Shown: positions 17,026 through 25,911 of the stretch, in pieces
Numbering within the stretch: the first letter of the stretch is position 1
Layout of the letters: each line of letters starts with the position of its first letter
Origin: Sphingomonadaceae bacterium
GTDB taxonomy: Bacteria > Pseudomonadota > Alphaproteobacteria > Sphingomonadales > Sphingomonadaceae
Direction of reading: 5' to 3'
Assembly (NCBI GenBank): GCA_020630295.1
Contig: JAHDBR010000015.1
Location: 1-47,686, forward strand
Length of the DNA: 47,686 nucleotides
Notes under the pieces: generated by a model
The model's database searches: none
Told to the model about the DNA's origin: nothing
Seen by the model: only the letters and a program-made list of their open reading frames with translations
Program-made: the position numbers and the translations under genes

Positions 17026-18039
17026 ATGCGCACTGTTTTCGTTACCGGTACAGCCGGGTTTATCGGTTTCCACCTTGCCAGCCTGCTGCTGAAAGAGGGG
17101 TTCCGTGTCGTCGGTTTTGACGGGATGACCGATTATTACGATGTGCGGATCAAGGAACGGCGCCATCAGATGCTTCTGCAGAACGAACATTTCAGCGCGC
17201 ATATCGGAATGCTCGAAGATTTCGATTCTCTGCGTGACTTGATGCTGGCGGAAAAGCCCGATGTCATCGTCCATTTGGCGGCGCAAGCCGGCGTTCGCTA
17301 CAGCCTGGAGAACCCGCGCGCATATCTGGATGCGAACATCGTCGGCACGTTTAACATTATGGAATGCGCGCGAGAGCTGGGCGTGGATCATTTGCTGATG
17401 GCCAGCACCAGTTCGGTTTACGGCGCGAATGAGGAAATGCCGTTTGACGAGCTTGAGCGGGTGGAAACGCCGATGACATTCTACGCCGCAACCAAAAAGG
17501 CCAACGAATCCATGGCGCACAGCTATGCGCATTTGTGGAACCTGCCCACGACCATGTTCCGTTTCTTCACGGTGTACGGGCCTTGGGGCCGCCCGGATAT
17601 GGCGTTGTTCAAATTCACGAAAGGGATTTTGGACGGCACCCCGATCGACATTTACAATCACGGCGAGATGTACCGGGACTTCACCTATGTGACAGATCTC
17701 GTCCGCGGCATCCGGCTACTGATAGATGCAGCGCCGGAACGTCCGGAAAGCAAGGACGACATTGCCGAAGGCGACAGCCTGTCACCAGTGGCGCCATTCC
17801 GTGTCGTCAATATCGGCAATAGTGACAAGGTAAAGCTGACAGACTTTATCGACGAGATCGAGAAGCAATGCGGCAAGGAAGCCATCCGCAATTACATGGA
17901 CATGCAGAAGGGTGATGTTCCCGCAACTTGGGCGAATGCCGAATTGCTCAAATCACTCACCGGATACCAGCCGCAAACCGATTTTCGCGATGGAATCCGG
18001 CAATTTGTCAGCTGGTACCGTGAGTATTACGGGGTCTAA
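17026..18039 (+). CDS. UDP-glucuronate 4-epimerase (LpsL/Gla-like SDR)
   Basis: The 337-residue extended short-chain dehydrogenase has VTGTAGFIGFHLA (NAD-binding TGxxGFIG), HLAAQAGVRYSLENP, a Ser-Thr-Ser active loop (STSSVYG) and the YxxxK pair in FYAATKKAN. WGRPDMALFKFTKGI is typical of UDP-glucuronate epimerases that make UDP-galacturonate. The role here would be to supply UDP-GalA for the polymer. A longer reading from 16963 would overlap the previous gene; the ATG at 17026 puts the Rossmann motif at the N-terminus as expected. It ends 3 bases from the convergent wecC stop, leaving no room for a terminator. Confidence 0.87.
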   Translation: MRTVFVTGTAGFIGFHLASLLLKEGFRVVGFDGMTDYYDVRIKERRHQMLLQNEHFSAHIGMLEDFDSLRDLMLAEKPDVIVHLAAQAGVRYSLENPRAYLDANIVGTFNIMECARELGVDHLLMASTSSVYGANEEMPFDELERVETPMTFYAATKKANESMAHSYAHLWNLPTTMFRFFTVYGPWGRPDMALFKFTKGILDGTPIDIYNHGEMYRDFTYVTDLVRGIRLLIDAAPERPESKDDIAEGDSLSPVAPFRVVNIGNSDKVKLTDFIDEIEKQCGKEAIRNYMDMQKGDVPATWANAELLKSLTGYQPQTDFRDGIRQFVSWYREYYGV

Positions 18040-18042
18040 TAT

Positions 18043-19344
18043 TTAGCTGGCGAGGCGCAGGCCCGGTTTCGCTGATTTCACTGCGACATCCGGCCAAATG
18101 CCGCGCGTGTCATAGACCAGTGCGTTCTCGCGTTCTTCGGCAGGTACGACTTTGAAAATGTCGTGATCGACCAGCACGATAAGAATGCCGCAATTTTCCA
18201 AAGCGTAGTCGACATCCACCAGCTCTGCGCCGGTTCCGTCGAATTCACGCGGTAGCTCTGCAGCATAGGGTTCGACAATCTTGACGCGTTCGCCAAATTC
18301 GCGCGCAATGCTTGCCGCGACATAACGCGCCGGACTTTCTCGGAAATCATCAATATTCGCTTTGAATGCAAGGCCCAGACACGCCACCGGCACGCCGGGA
18401 TTGTCGGCAACAAGCTTGCGGGCCTGCTCTACCACGTGGTGCATCTTGCCGTCATTTACTTCACGCCCCGTCCGGATCAGCGGAGACTGGTCGGGCGCGC
18501 CGTGCATGATGAAATAAGGATCAACCGCAATGCAATGGCCGCCTACTCCGGGGCCGGGTTGCAGGATGTTCACACGCGGGTGACGGTTCGCCAACTTGAT
18601 TACTTCCCAGACATCCAGACCCATATGGTCGGAAATCATCGAAAGTTCGTTGGCAAATGCGATATTCACATCGCGATAGGCATTTTCGACCAGCTTGGTC
18701 ATCTCTGCACTGCGTGCATCGGTGGTGACGCAAGTGCCGCGAACAAATTGCTTATAGAATGCCAGAGCCTTACGCGCACAACGCGGGGTAATGCCGCCGA
18801 TGGAGCGGTCATTATGGGTCAGCTCTTCAAGGATTTTGCCGGGAAGAACGCGCTCCGGGCAATAGGAAATCGCTACATCGGGAATGTCGGACGTTTTGCC
18901 CGGCATTTTCAGATCAGGGCGCAAACCGCTGATCAGATCACGCATCGCCTCAGTCGTGCCCACGGGAGATGTCGATTCAAGAATGATGCAATCGCCCTTT
19001 TTCAGAACGCCTGCAACTTCGGTCGCGGCTGACATCACGTAGGACGTGTCGGGCGTATGATGCCCGTCTTTTTCGAACGGTGTCGGGACGGCGATCACGA
19101 ATACGTCAGCCGGAACAATCTGCGTCGATGCTTTGAGCATACCGCGCTGCACTACGCCGCGGACAAGCCCGTCCAGATCAACTTCTTCAATGTGGATTTC
19201 ACCGCGATTGATTGTCTCGACAACATGGTCGGACACATCAATGCCGGTCACCGGGCAATTCGCCCGCGCAATAATCGCTGCCGTGGGAAGGCCGATATAT
19301 CCAAGGCCGATAACACAGACTTCTGGTTTGTTTTCGCCGCGCAT
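18043..19344 (-). CDS. wecC: UDP-N-acetyl-D-mannosamine dehydrogenase
   Basis: This 433-residue UDP-sugar 6-dehydrogenase oxidises UDP-ManNAc to UDP-ManNAcA. Evidence is the N-terminal Rossmann motif VIGLGYIGLPTAA, EVDLDGLV, ESTSPVGTTE, YCPERVLPG and the catalytic Cys in PGPGVGGHCIAVDPYF. CLGLAFKANIDDFRESPA marks the C-terminal domain. The WecC assignment (rather than UDP-Glc or UDP-GlcNAc dehydrogenase) is supported by the wecB gene just upstream on the same strand. An AGGAAA ribosome-binding site precedes the start. The 118-base gap to wecB contains no clear hairpin. Confidence 0.92.
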   Translation of the reverse strand: MRGENKPEVCVIGLGYIGLPTAAIIARANCPVTGIDVSDHVVETINRGEIHIEEVDLDGLVRGVVQRGMLKASTQIVPADVFVIAVPTPFEKDGHHTPDTSYVMSAATEVAGVLKKGDCIILESTSPVGTTEAMRDLISGLRPDLKMPGKTSDIPDVAISYCPERVLPGKILEELTHNDRSIGGITPRCARKALAFYKQFVRGTCVTTDARSAEMTKLVENAYRDVNIAFANELSMISDHMGLDVWEVIKLANRHPRVNILQPGPGVGGHCIAVDPYFIMHGAPDQSPLIRTGREVNDGKMHHVVEQARKLVADNPGVPVACLGLAFKANIDDFRESPARYVAASIAREFGERVKIVEPYAAELPREFDGTGAELVDVDYALENCGILIVLVDHDIFKVVPAEERENALVYDTRGIWPDVAVKSAKPGLRLAS

Positions 19345-19462
19345 GATTTTCCTGCTGCTTTAGAGTTCGCAAAAGGCTTAGCGGGAGAGGGTAAACATCC
19401 CGGTAACGCTGGCACTTTAGTTTTGGATAGTTCTTGCGGGACTTTACCGGTCTATCGGCGAA

Positions 19463-20587
19463 TCAGCCGCCAGCCAGCGCCTCGACAATGCGGGCAACCG
19501 ATTTTCCGTCCCCGAACGGATTGTGTGCTTTCGACATTGCCGAATAAGCAGCTTCATTATCAAGCAGATGGTTGCATTCGCGCACGATCACATCTGCATC
19601 TGTCCCGACCAGCTTGGCGGTGCCTGCCTCGACGCCTTCGGGGCGCTCGGTCGTTTCGCGCATCACCAGCACGGGTTTACCCAAAGCGGGCGCCTCTTCC
19701 TGAACACCGCCGCTATCAGTTAACATCAGCGTGCAGATATCCAGCAAACGGGCGAAATGTGGATAGTCCAGCGGCTCGATCAACGCGACATTCTCAAGCC
19801 CGTCCAATTCGGCATTCATGACTTTGCGAACATTCGGGTTGAGATGGACGGGGAAGATCATCGCCACATCATCGCGCGCTGCAATGCGCCGTATCGCTTC
19901 CGCGATCGCTTCCATCCCGCCGCCAAAGTTTTCGCGGCGGTGGCTGGTCACACCAATGATTCGTTTGCCAGTGAAACGCTGCTCCAGATCCGCCAGATCG
20001 CCTGCCAAATCGGGTTTTTTCGCGATTTCGCCGGTAATCCAGTGAAGCGCATCAATCACGGTATTGCCTGTGACGTGGATACTGGCCGGATCGATGGCTT
20101 CACGCCGCAGCGCGTTTGCCGCAGTTTCGGTTGGCGCAAAATGAAGCGCGGCAAAACTGCCCACAATCTTGCGATTTACCTCTTCAGGCCAGGGATGATG
20201 GATATTGCCGCTGCGCAAGCCGGCTTCGACGTGAGCCACAGGGATCTTGCGGTAATAGGCAGCAAGCGCGCCGGACATGGCCGTAGCGGTGTCGCCTTGG
20301 ACAATCACCCAATCAGGCTTTTCCTCGTCCAGAACCCTGCCAATGCCGGTCAGCAAATTCGCCGTCAGAGCATCCAGCGTTTGATCGGGCTGCATCAGGT
20401 CAAGATCATGATGCGGGACAATGCCTGCAATTTCGAGAACCTGATCCAGCATACCGCGATGTTGCCCGGACACACAGACCCGCGAATCGAAACGATCATC
20501 CGCATCCAGCGCATGGACCAGCGGAAAGAATTTGATAGCTTCGGGACGGGTCCCGAAAACGGAAAGGATCTTGATCGGCTTGCTCAT
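19463..20587 (-). CDS. wecB: UDP-GlcNAc 2-epimerase (non-hydrolysing)
   Basis: The 374-residue enzyme interconverts UDP-GlcNAc and UDP-ManNAc. Signature stretches are FGTRPEAIKFFPLV, VQGDTATAM, HVEAGLRSGNIHHPWPEE, TSHRRENFGGG and LTDSGGVQEEAPALGKPVL. Length matches the family. It precedes wecC on the minus strand, so the pair makes UDP-ManNAcA, a sugar of enterobacterial common antigen and several capsules. It starts 34 bases after the stop of a small secreted protein gene. A long open frame on the opposite strand is a shadow of this gene. Confidence 0.94.
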   Translation of the reverse strand: MSKPIKILSVFGTRPEAIKFFPLVHALDADDRFDSRVCVSGQHRGMLDQVLEIAGIVPHHDLDLMQPDQTLDALTANLLTGIGRVLDEEKPDWVIVQGDTATAMSGALAAYYRKIPVAHVEAGLRSGNIHHPWPEEVNRKIVGSFAALHFAPTETAANALRREAIDPASIHVTGNTVIDALHWITGEIAKKPDLAGDLADLEQRFTGKRIIGVTSHRRENFGGGMEAIAEAIRRIAARDDVAMIFPVHLNPNVRKVMNAELDGLENVALIEPLDYPHFARLLDICTLMLTDSGGVQEEAPALGKPVLVMRETTERPEGVEAGTAKLVGTDADVIVRECNHLLDNEAAYSAMSKAHNPFGDGKSVARIVEALAGG

Positions 20588-20621
20588 AGAGAGCGCCTTA
20601 GCCGAATAAGGTTAATGGAGC

Positions 20622-21194
20622 CTATTCGCCTGACGGATTTGGCAAAGGTGCCGCATCAGAGTTCGCAGCCTCGTCAGGCAATTCTGCAGCACGTTCGCGC
20701 TCCAGCCGGTCCAGATATTCGCGTTCGATCACTTCAACACGTGCTTGTTCGGCAGCCGCCTCGGCATCAATTGACGAAAGACGTTCTGCCCGTGCCGCTG
20801 CAATCAGTTCCGCAAAACGGATGCCGGAGCTTTCGCCCTTTTCACCATAAGCAGCCTTGATCATTTCCTGTGTGCAGCCGGTCATTCCGCCCGCACCGGT
20901 TGGCGAACACGACATGGTGCCAAATGCGCCTACGGTTTCAAAACTCTCAACCCGCTGTGCCCAGGCGACATTCTCACCGCTTTCGCTGGTGCGCAGGTTT
21001 TCCGGGATGCGGTAACGCTCGCTTTCAGCCTTCCGGGCGCACACATTGATCATGTCATCGGTTGATTGCGGACATTCGTCATCGCCGTATATGATGACCA
21101 TATTCACGCTTTCGCCGTCTTGATCCTGAGCAGAGGCAGGTGCGGCCAGCATCGATGCTGAGGCAAACAGTGTAGCGGCAAGAATATGTTTCAT
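20622..21194 (-). CDS. Secreted protein of unknown function
   Basis: The 190-residue product has a clear Sec signal peptide (MKHILAATLFASASMLAAP, cleavage likely after ASA). The mature protein has four cysteines in two pairs (DDEC and NVC; MSC and TGC) that could form disulfides. An Ala/Glu/Arg-rich, probably helical or coiled-coil segment follows (about residues 135-175), then an acidic Pro/Ser tail. I recognise no family. The frame is open upstream to 21386, but that stretch lacks a signal sequence and overlaps the coq7 end, so I prefer the ATG at 21194. It lies between coq7 and wecB on the same strand. Confidence 0.75.
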   Translation of the reverse strand: MKHILAATLFASASMLAAPASAQDQDGESVNMVIIYGDDECPQSTDDMINVCARKAESERYRIPENLRTSESGENVAWAQRVESFETVGAFGTMSCSPTGAGGMTGCTQEMIKAAYGEKGESSGIRFAELIAAARAERLSSIDAEAAAEQARVEVIEREYLDRLERERAAELPDEAANSDAAPLPNPSGE

Positions 21195-21267
21195 CGGTCG
21201 TTTCCGGTTGTCAGGGTTTTGAATGCATAATTTAGCACCGCAGGCGGTGAATGTCATATGAAGCGCC

Positions 21268-21789
21268 TCAGACGCGCTCGGCCAGCTTGATCGCCACGCG
21301 GCATCCCAAGCGGATTGCACCGGACAAAAGCGGATAGGCCGGCGCTTTCTCCGCGCCGGATGCCAAAGCGGTGTCGCGGTGTTCACGTTCTTCTTCGCGG
21401 AACTGTTCGATCATGCCCGCCAATTCGGGATCGCTACCGCTTTCCTCTAACGCATCGAGTTGATCGGAATAATGCTTGTCGATTTCTGTCTCGACCGCAG
21501 CGGTACACGCCATCGCCGCCTCGGGGCCGAGCAACGCAGTTCCTGCGCCAAGCGCATAACCTGCGGCTGACCAGAAAGGCTGTAACACAGTCGGTCGGAC
21601 GCCGCGGCGCGCCATCAGCGCGTTAAATTTTTCGTGATGCACGTCTTCTTGCGCCGCCATCGCGGTAATCTCCGCCGACAGCGGGTGACGGTCCCCCATC
21701 ACTGCCAATTGCCCGGCATAGATGCGCGTGGCGCCAAATTCACCGGCCTGATCGACCCGGATCATACGTTCTGTATCAATATCGCTCAT
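21268..21789 (-). CDS. coq7: Demethoxyubiquinone hydroxylase (Coq7/UbiF type)
   Basis: This is a 173-residue di-iron carboxylate hydroxylase of ubiquinone biosynthesis. The four-helix bundle ligands are visible: Glu in GEFGATRIYAGQ, Glu and His in QEDVHHEKF, Glu in AVETEIDKHY and the Glu/His pair in EEEREHRDTAL. It hydroxylates C6 of the demethoxyubiquinol ring at the membrane. It starts 9 bases after dsbB on the minus strand and probably shares its transcript. Confidence 0.94.
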   Translation of the reverse strand: MSDIDTERMIRVDQAGEFGATRIYAGQLAVMGDRHPLSAEITAMAAQEDVHHEKFNALMARRGVRPTVLQPFWSAAGYALGAGTALLGPEAAMACTAAVETEIDKHYSDQLDALEESGSDPELAGMIEQFREEEREHRDTALASGAEKAPAYPLLSGAIRLGCRVAIKLAERV

Positions 21790-21798
21790 GCCCGCTCC

Positions 21799-22275
21799 TT
21801 AGCGTGATGTGCGCTGCGCCAGCAATGCCAAGATCGCCAGACCGCCAGCCGTAGAGATGAGAAAATTCCATCCTGCCAGACTAACGCCCAAGAAGTCCCA
21901 TGGTGCCCGATCACAACGGACCATTGGCGCATTCATGATCGCATCAAGCGCATTACCGCCATCTGCGCCCGCAGTAATTGCGCAATCGGTGATGCCCTGC
22001 CACCATCCATATTCGACCCCGGCGTGAAACCCGCCTATCAGACCCGATGCGATCACCGCCAAGGCTGCAAGCGCGATCCAGCCGCGCTTTCCGGGCAGGA
22101 AGTAGGACAAAAGCGCAAATCCGATAGCCGCGAAATGCGGCCAGCGTTGCCACCAGCACATTTCGCACGGGTAAAGACCGAAACCATATTCGGAAATATA
22201 TGCTCCGCCCACCAAAAGGGCCGGAATTGCGAGGGCTAGCTGCTGCGCCAGCCTAAGCCGCGGACTACCTGTCAT
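21799..22275 (-). CDS. dsbB: Disulfide bond formation protein DsbB
   Basis: The 158-residue inner-membrane protein has four transmembrane segments. The first periplasmic redox pair is the CEMC motif (in LYPCEMCWWQRWPH). The second pair is Cys in ITDC and VRCD in the second loop. It reoxidises DsbA and passes electrons to quinone. The genomic link to coq7 is therefore functionally sensible. It lies 11 bases after the ctpA stop. Confidence 0.92.
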   Translation of the reverse strand: MTGSPRLRLAQQLALAIPALLVGGAYISEYGFGLYPCEMCWWQRWPHFAAIGFALLSYFLPGKRGWIALAALAVIASGLIGGFHAGVEYGWWQGITDCAITAGADGGNALDAIMNAPMVRCDRAPWDFLGVSLAGWNFLISTAGGLAILALLAQRTSR

Positions 22276-22286
22276 TTCCGCCCCGT

Positions 22287-23624
22287 TCAGTTACGCGAAG
22301 CCACGGAGCTTGGCGTAGTGCGCCGCAAAGTATCCAGCGCGTAATGGAGCTGGAAGTCCTCTACCCCTTGCGCCTTCAGCTCCTCTGCCGTCAGTTTGAA
22401 GCGGGGATCATCGCGCACGTCATTCTCCAGATCCTCGTCCTCAAGCTCGATCTCGTTGATCAAATGACCGCGAAGATCGGATTCGCGGAGTTGAAACTTC
22501 GCGCGTTTCTCCAGATCAGGATCAGACAATTGCGGAACCGCAATATCGGGCGCGATGCCGCCTTCCTGAACCGATTTTCCAGCGGGCGTGTAATAGCGTG
22601 CGGTTGTCAGCTTGAGCGCACTATCCCGGGTCAAAGGCAGCAAAGTCTGCACGCTTCCCTTGCCAAAGCTGCGCTGGCCCATAATTACGGCACGGCGGTG
22701 ATCCTGCAGCGCACCCGCAACAATTTCCGAAGCCGAAGCAGAGCCGGCATCAATCAGTACGATCATCGGCAGATCATCGGCAATCTGTCCGCGAAACGCC
22801 GATTCTGCGTCGTAATAGATAGTTTCGCCCTGCGCACGGCCGCGCTGTGATACGATCCGGCCCTTGTCCAAGAACAGATCGGACAGAGCCACCGCTTCGT
22901 CCAGCTGGCCGCCGGGATTGGAGCGCAAATCAAGCACCAGGCCCTTCATCCGGCCGGTGGCTTCACGCGAAAGCGTCCGCCAGGCATTCAAAACATCCTC
23001 GCCGACATCGGTGGAGAATTCATTCACGCTGATGACACCGATATTGCCGGCTTCCAGCTTATGCGTAACAGGCTCCAGCTCGATAACGCCGCGGGTGACG
23101 GTGACATCAAATGGCTCGTCACGGCCGGCACGGAAGATAGTCAGCCGGATTGAGGTACCTGCCGGACCGCGCATCTGATTCACGGCTTCGTCCAGATCAC
23201 CGCCGTAAATCAATTTTCCGTCGAGGTGCGTGATGTAATCGCCAGCTTTCACACCTGCTTCTTCCGCAGGGCTGCCGCGGAACGGCGAGATAATTTTCAC
23301 CGCGCCATCATCCATGATGACGGACAGGCCGAGGCCTGAATAATTTCCGTCAATCATTGTGTTGATACGCTGGAAATCGGACCCGTCGAGATAGCCGGAA
23401 TGCGGATCGAGCGATGACAGCATCCCGTCAATCGCGCCGCGGATCAGCTTTTCATCATCTACATCTTCAACATAGTTGGCTTTAATCTGCTGATAGGTAG
23501 CAAAAAGCTTCGAAAATTCGGGGCCTGCACGCCCGTCTACTTGCGCCATACCGGCGGTCGTGACCGGAACAAGGGCAACTGCCGTAACCAAAGCAGCGGA
23601 GCGAGCGAGTGCGGCAAATTTCAT
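22287..23624 (-). CDS. ctpA: C-terminal processing protease (S41, CtpA-like)
   Basis: The 445-residue periplasmic serine protease has an N-terminal signal peptide and a PDZ domain (about 85-165, with GLGLSVIMDDGAVKIISPFRG and AGVKAGDYI). The S41 catalytic core holds the Ser in AGSASASEIVAGALQ and the Lys in SFGKGSVQT. An AAAGG ribosome-binding site lies upstream of the ATG. Known Ctp enzymes trim cell-wall hydrolases, and the EnvC-like gene directly upstream makes a role in murein remodelling plausible. The C-terminal tail (after about 380) is rich in charged residues. Confidence 0.93.
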   Translation of the reverse strand: MKFAALARSAALVTAVALVPVTTAGMAQVDGRAGPEFSKLFATYQQIKANYVEDVDDEKLIRGAIDGMLSSLDPHSGYLDGSDFQRINTMIDGNYSGLGLSVIMDDGAVKIISPFRGSPAEEAGVKAGDYITHLDGKLIYGGDLDEAVNQMRGPAGTSIRLTIFRAGRDEPFDVTVTRGVIELEPVTHKLEAGNIGVISVNEFSTDVGEDVLNAWRTLSREATGRMKGLVLDLRSNPGGQLDEAVALSDLFLDKGRIVSQRGRAQGETIYYDAESAFRGQIADDLPMIVLIDAGSASASEIVAGALQDHRRAVIMGQRSFGKGSVQTLLPLTRDSALKLTTARYYTPAGKSVQEGGIAPDIAVPQLSDPDLEKRAKFQLRESDLRGHLINEIELEDEDLENDVRDDPRFKLTAEELKAQGVEDFQLHYALDTLRRTTPSSVASRN

Positions 23625-23715
23625 CTTGGTACCTTTCGATTCACCAGGAGACTATCGCGCATTGGCTGTGAACGCCAGATGAGGATTGCGCCATCGTCCC
23701 GCGGTGGGTCGAGTC

Positions 23716-23751
23716 GCGATAGGCAAGTTACTGGATTAGATGGCCTATCGC
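23716..23751. other. Inverted repeat at the end of the EnvC-like gene
   Basis: GCGATAGGC at 23716-23724 is perfectly complementary to GCCTATCGC at 23743-23751, which spans the stop codon of the EnvC-like gene. The 18-base loop and absence of a U-tract make intrinsic termination unlikely. It could be a processing or RNA-stability element in the 120-base gap before ctpA. Confidence 0.35.
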
Positions 23752-24962
23752 AGATACTGGAGCGGATTGACCGGCGTTCCGTTCCGCCGAAGTTCCAATG
23801 TTACCAAAGGACGATCTGCGCCTGCTACACCCAAGGGGGAGCCAGCCACAAGTTCGTCACCGACCGCTACATCTGTGCGGGCTAAACCGGTGACGAGGCT
23901 GGTCCAGCCGCCATCATGCTCAAGAATAACGATCCGGTCATATCCGCGATACGGGCCGGAAAATGCCACCCGGCCTTCTGCCGGAGCGATCACCTGAGCG
24001 CCGCCGCGGGGGGACAATGTCAGCCCGGTGCTGCGCACACCCACTGCATCCACATCTCCGAACCCGGCAATCGTTCTACCTGTGACAGGCAACTGGAAAC
24101 CGGATGCGGGACCGGTGGAAGACGGGGTCGGCGACGGCGCCGTGTCTGCCAGTGCTTCTTGCGGTTGACGCGGGCGCATCACAGGTCCGGAAAGGGCGGC
24201 CAGTTCCGTCCGCAAACTGCCGGCCTCGTCCAGCCGTTCGACCAATGTGTCCAGATCGCGCGCTTCCTCTGCCAAAGCCAGCGCCCGTTCGTTTTCCCGA
24301 TCAGCTTCGCCGCCTGCTTGCCGCGATTCCAGCCGTTGCCGCGTTTCAATCGCTGCCAAGCGGGTGCGCCGATCATCCAGCGCATCTTCGCTGGACTTTA
24401 GAACCGCAAGCGCTTGGCTGGCCTCTTGCTCCAATGCACGCCCGCGATCTATCTCTGCACGCAAAGCTGCGGTTCGGGCGCGCACTTGCGGAATGGTGCT
24501 TTCCAGCATCGCGCGCAGATACACTGTTTCGCGTAGGCTGCCGGGCCGGAGGGCAGACAGTGCCAGCGGGCGGCGGGCAAAATTTTGCAAGGCGCCAGTG
24601 AGGCGGACCAGAGGTTCGCGCCGTTCGGCCAGGGTCCGCTGCAATTTCTGCCGCTGCCCGTCAATCAACGCGATGCGTGCTTCTGCAGCGGCAATCCCTG
24701 CTTCGGCCTGCTGAATGCGCGCGGCGAGTGCTGCAGCTTCACGTGCAGTTTTTTCGGCAGCTTCGGTGGCGAGACGTGCTTCAGCCTCAAGTTTCTTCCC
24801 CCGCGCTTCGGCCTCGCGCGCATCGGCCAATGCCTGATTTAGCGAGGTCCGGACTGCCGCAGGATCATCAATCACGGCAGCGCGCTGAGCAACTGCACCA
24901 ACGCTCAGGATCGCGGTAATGACCAGCACACTACCTGCAATATGATTGCGCCCCGCGGTCAT
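23745..24962 (-). CDS. EnvC-like murein hydrolase activator (degenerate LytM)
   Basis: This 405-residue protein has a signal sequence, a long Ala/Glu/Arg-rich coiled coil (about 35-250), a Pro/Ser/Thr linker and a C-terminal LytM/M23 domain (about 290-403). The zinc ligands of active M23 enzymes are missing: the HxxxD region reads GLTLSPRGG and the HxH region reads LVTLELRRNG. That matches EnvC, which activates amidases rather than cutting murein itself. The start overlaps the rlmH stop by ATGA. The order rsfS-rlmH-envC-ctpA is a recognised housekeeping arrangement in alphaproteobacteria. Confidence 0.87.
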   Translation of the reverse strand: MTAGRNHIAGSVLVITAILSVGAVAQRAAVIDDPAAVRTSLNQALADAREAEARGKKLEAEARLATEAAEKTAREAAALAARIQQAEAGIAAAEARIALIDGQRQKLQRTLAERREPLVRLTGALQNFARRPLALSALRPGSLRETVYLRAMLESTIPQVRARTAALRAEIDRGRALEQEASQALAVLKSSEDALDDRRTRLAAIETRQRLESRQAGGEADRENERALALAEEARDLDTLVERLDEAGSLRTELAALSGPVMRPRQPQEALADTAPSPTPSSTGPASGFQLPVTGRTIAGFGDVDAVGVRSTGLTLSPRGGAQVIAPAEGRVAFSGPYRGYDRIVILEHDGGWTSLVTGLARTDVAVGDELVAGSPLGVAGADRPLVTLELRRNGTPVNPLQYLR

Positions 24963-25384
24963 TGTCCGGCCCGGTGATACGGATGGCCAGCCAGAATCGC
25001 CGTGGCGCGGTAAAGCTGCTCCATCAACATTGCCCGCGCCAAAAGATGCGGCCAGGTCGCGTTTCCAAAAGCTAGAAGCATGTCCGCTTCCTCACGCTCT
25101 TGCGGTGAATGCCCGTCGGCAGCGCCAAGTACGAAGCGCGCTTCGCGTATTCCGTCATCCCGCCATCGCCCGATCAGGGACGCGAAATCTTCCGAGCCAA
25201 GCTGCTTGCCTCGCTCATCCAAAAGCACCGTTCTGCAGGGTGTCTGCGGTTCTGGTATACGGCCGCCGGTTTCAGGAAGTTCGGTCAGTTTTACCGGCCA
25301 GCCAATTCTCTTTTCGTAACGCGCAACCAGTTCGGCCTCGGGCGAGCGGGCAATTTTTCCGCGTGCGATCACATGCAATTGCAT
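24959..25384 (-). CDS. rlmH: 23S rRNA (pseudouridine1915-N3)-methyltransferase RlmH
   Basis: The 141-residue SPOUT methyltransferase has the C-terminal knot motif FVLGAADGHSPQ and LARAMLMEQLYRATAILAGHPYH, both diagnostic of RlmH. It methylates pseudouridine 1915 of 23S rRNA in assembled ribosomes. It follows rsfS, another ribosome-associated factor, after 41 bases and is coupled to the EnvC-like gene. Confidence 0.95.
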   Translation of the reverse strand: MQLHVIARGKIARSPEAELVARYEKRIGWPVKLTELPETGGRIPEPQTPCRTVLLDERGKQLGSEDFASLIGRWRDDGIREARFVLGAADGHSPQEREEADMLLAFGNATWPHLLARAMLMEQLYRATAILAGHPYHRAGQ

Positions 25385-25425
25385 AGTGAAATAGCCCTCG
25401 ATCAGTTACCCGTTACAACGTCTGC

Positions 25426-25854
25426 TTACGCGGACCCGGCGGCTACCGGCGGGGCATCACCAAACGCCCACATTCGTTCGAGATTGTAGAAACTACGCAC
25501 TTCGGGGCGGAACAGATGTACCACCACGTCGCCGCCATCAATCAATACCCAATCGGCTGCGGGCAAGCCTTCTAACCGGACCGGACCAAAGCCGCCGCGC
25601 TTCAATTCTTCGGCGAGCTTTTGGGCCATGGAGGCAACCTGCCGCGTAGAGCGGCCCGATGCGATGACCATGTGGTCCGCAATGCTCGATTTGCCTTCCA
25701 GCGGAATAGCGACAATTTCTTGCGCCTGATCGTCATCCAGTTGCTTCATGACGAGCGCGAGCGGCGTGCCAGGTTCCACTTTGACATCAGTCATAGCGGA
25801 AGCTTCGGCAGGAGATTGGGCCTGATCGGCCGGGGTGTTTGACGCCGGTGACAT
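25426..25854 (-). CDS. rsfS: Ribosome silencing factor RsfS
   Basis: This is a DUF143/RsfS protein of about 142 residues. The core (DDDQAQEIVAIPLEGKSSI, ADHMVIASGRSTRQV, DWVLIDGGDVVVHLF, FYNLERMW) binds uL14 and blocks subunit joining. The N-terminal 20 to 40 residues are low complexity. Starts are possible at 25905, 25854 and 25794; I give the middle one, since none has a strong ribosome-binding site. The 25905 start would lie 6 bases after the nadD stop, so coupled initiation there is also credible. Confidence 0.9.
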   Translation of the reverse strand: MSPASNTPADQAQSPAEASAMTDVKVEPGTPLALVMKQLDDDQAQEIVAIPLEGKSSIADHMVIASGRSTRQVASMAQKLAEELKRGGFGPVRLEGLPAADWVLIDGGDVVVHLFRPEVRSFYNLERMWAFGDAPPVAAGSA

Positions 25855-25911
25855 AGGCGGTGTGGTTACTCCAGTTAGGATGAACAGGCGCTGTGCGGTG
25901 CGCATAACCGA

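Noticed and set aside
19757-20860. 367-codon open frame on the plus strand
   Set aside because: It is antisense to wecB and the secreted protein gene. wecB has full family motifs, while the plus frame has none and crosses a gene boundary.
23745-24962. EnvC-like gene as an active M23 peptidase
   Set aside because: The zinc-binding His and Asp positions are replaced, so a catalytic call is not supported; activator is the better reading.
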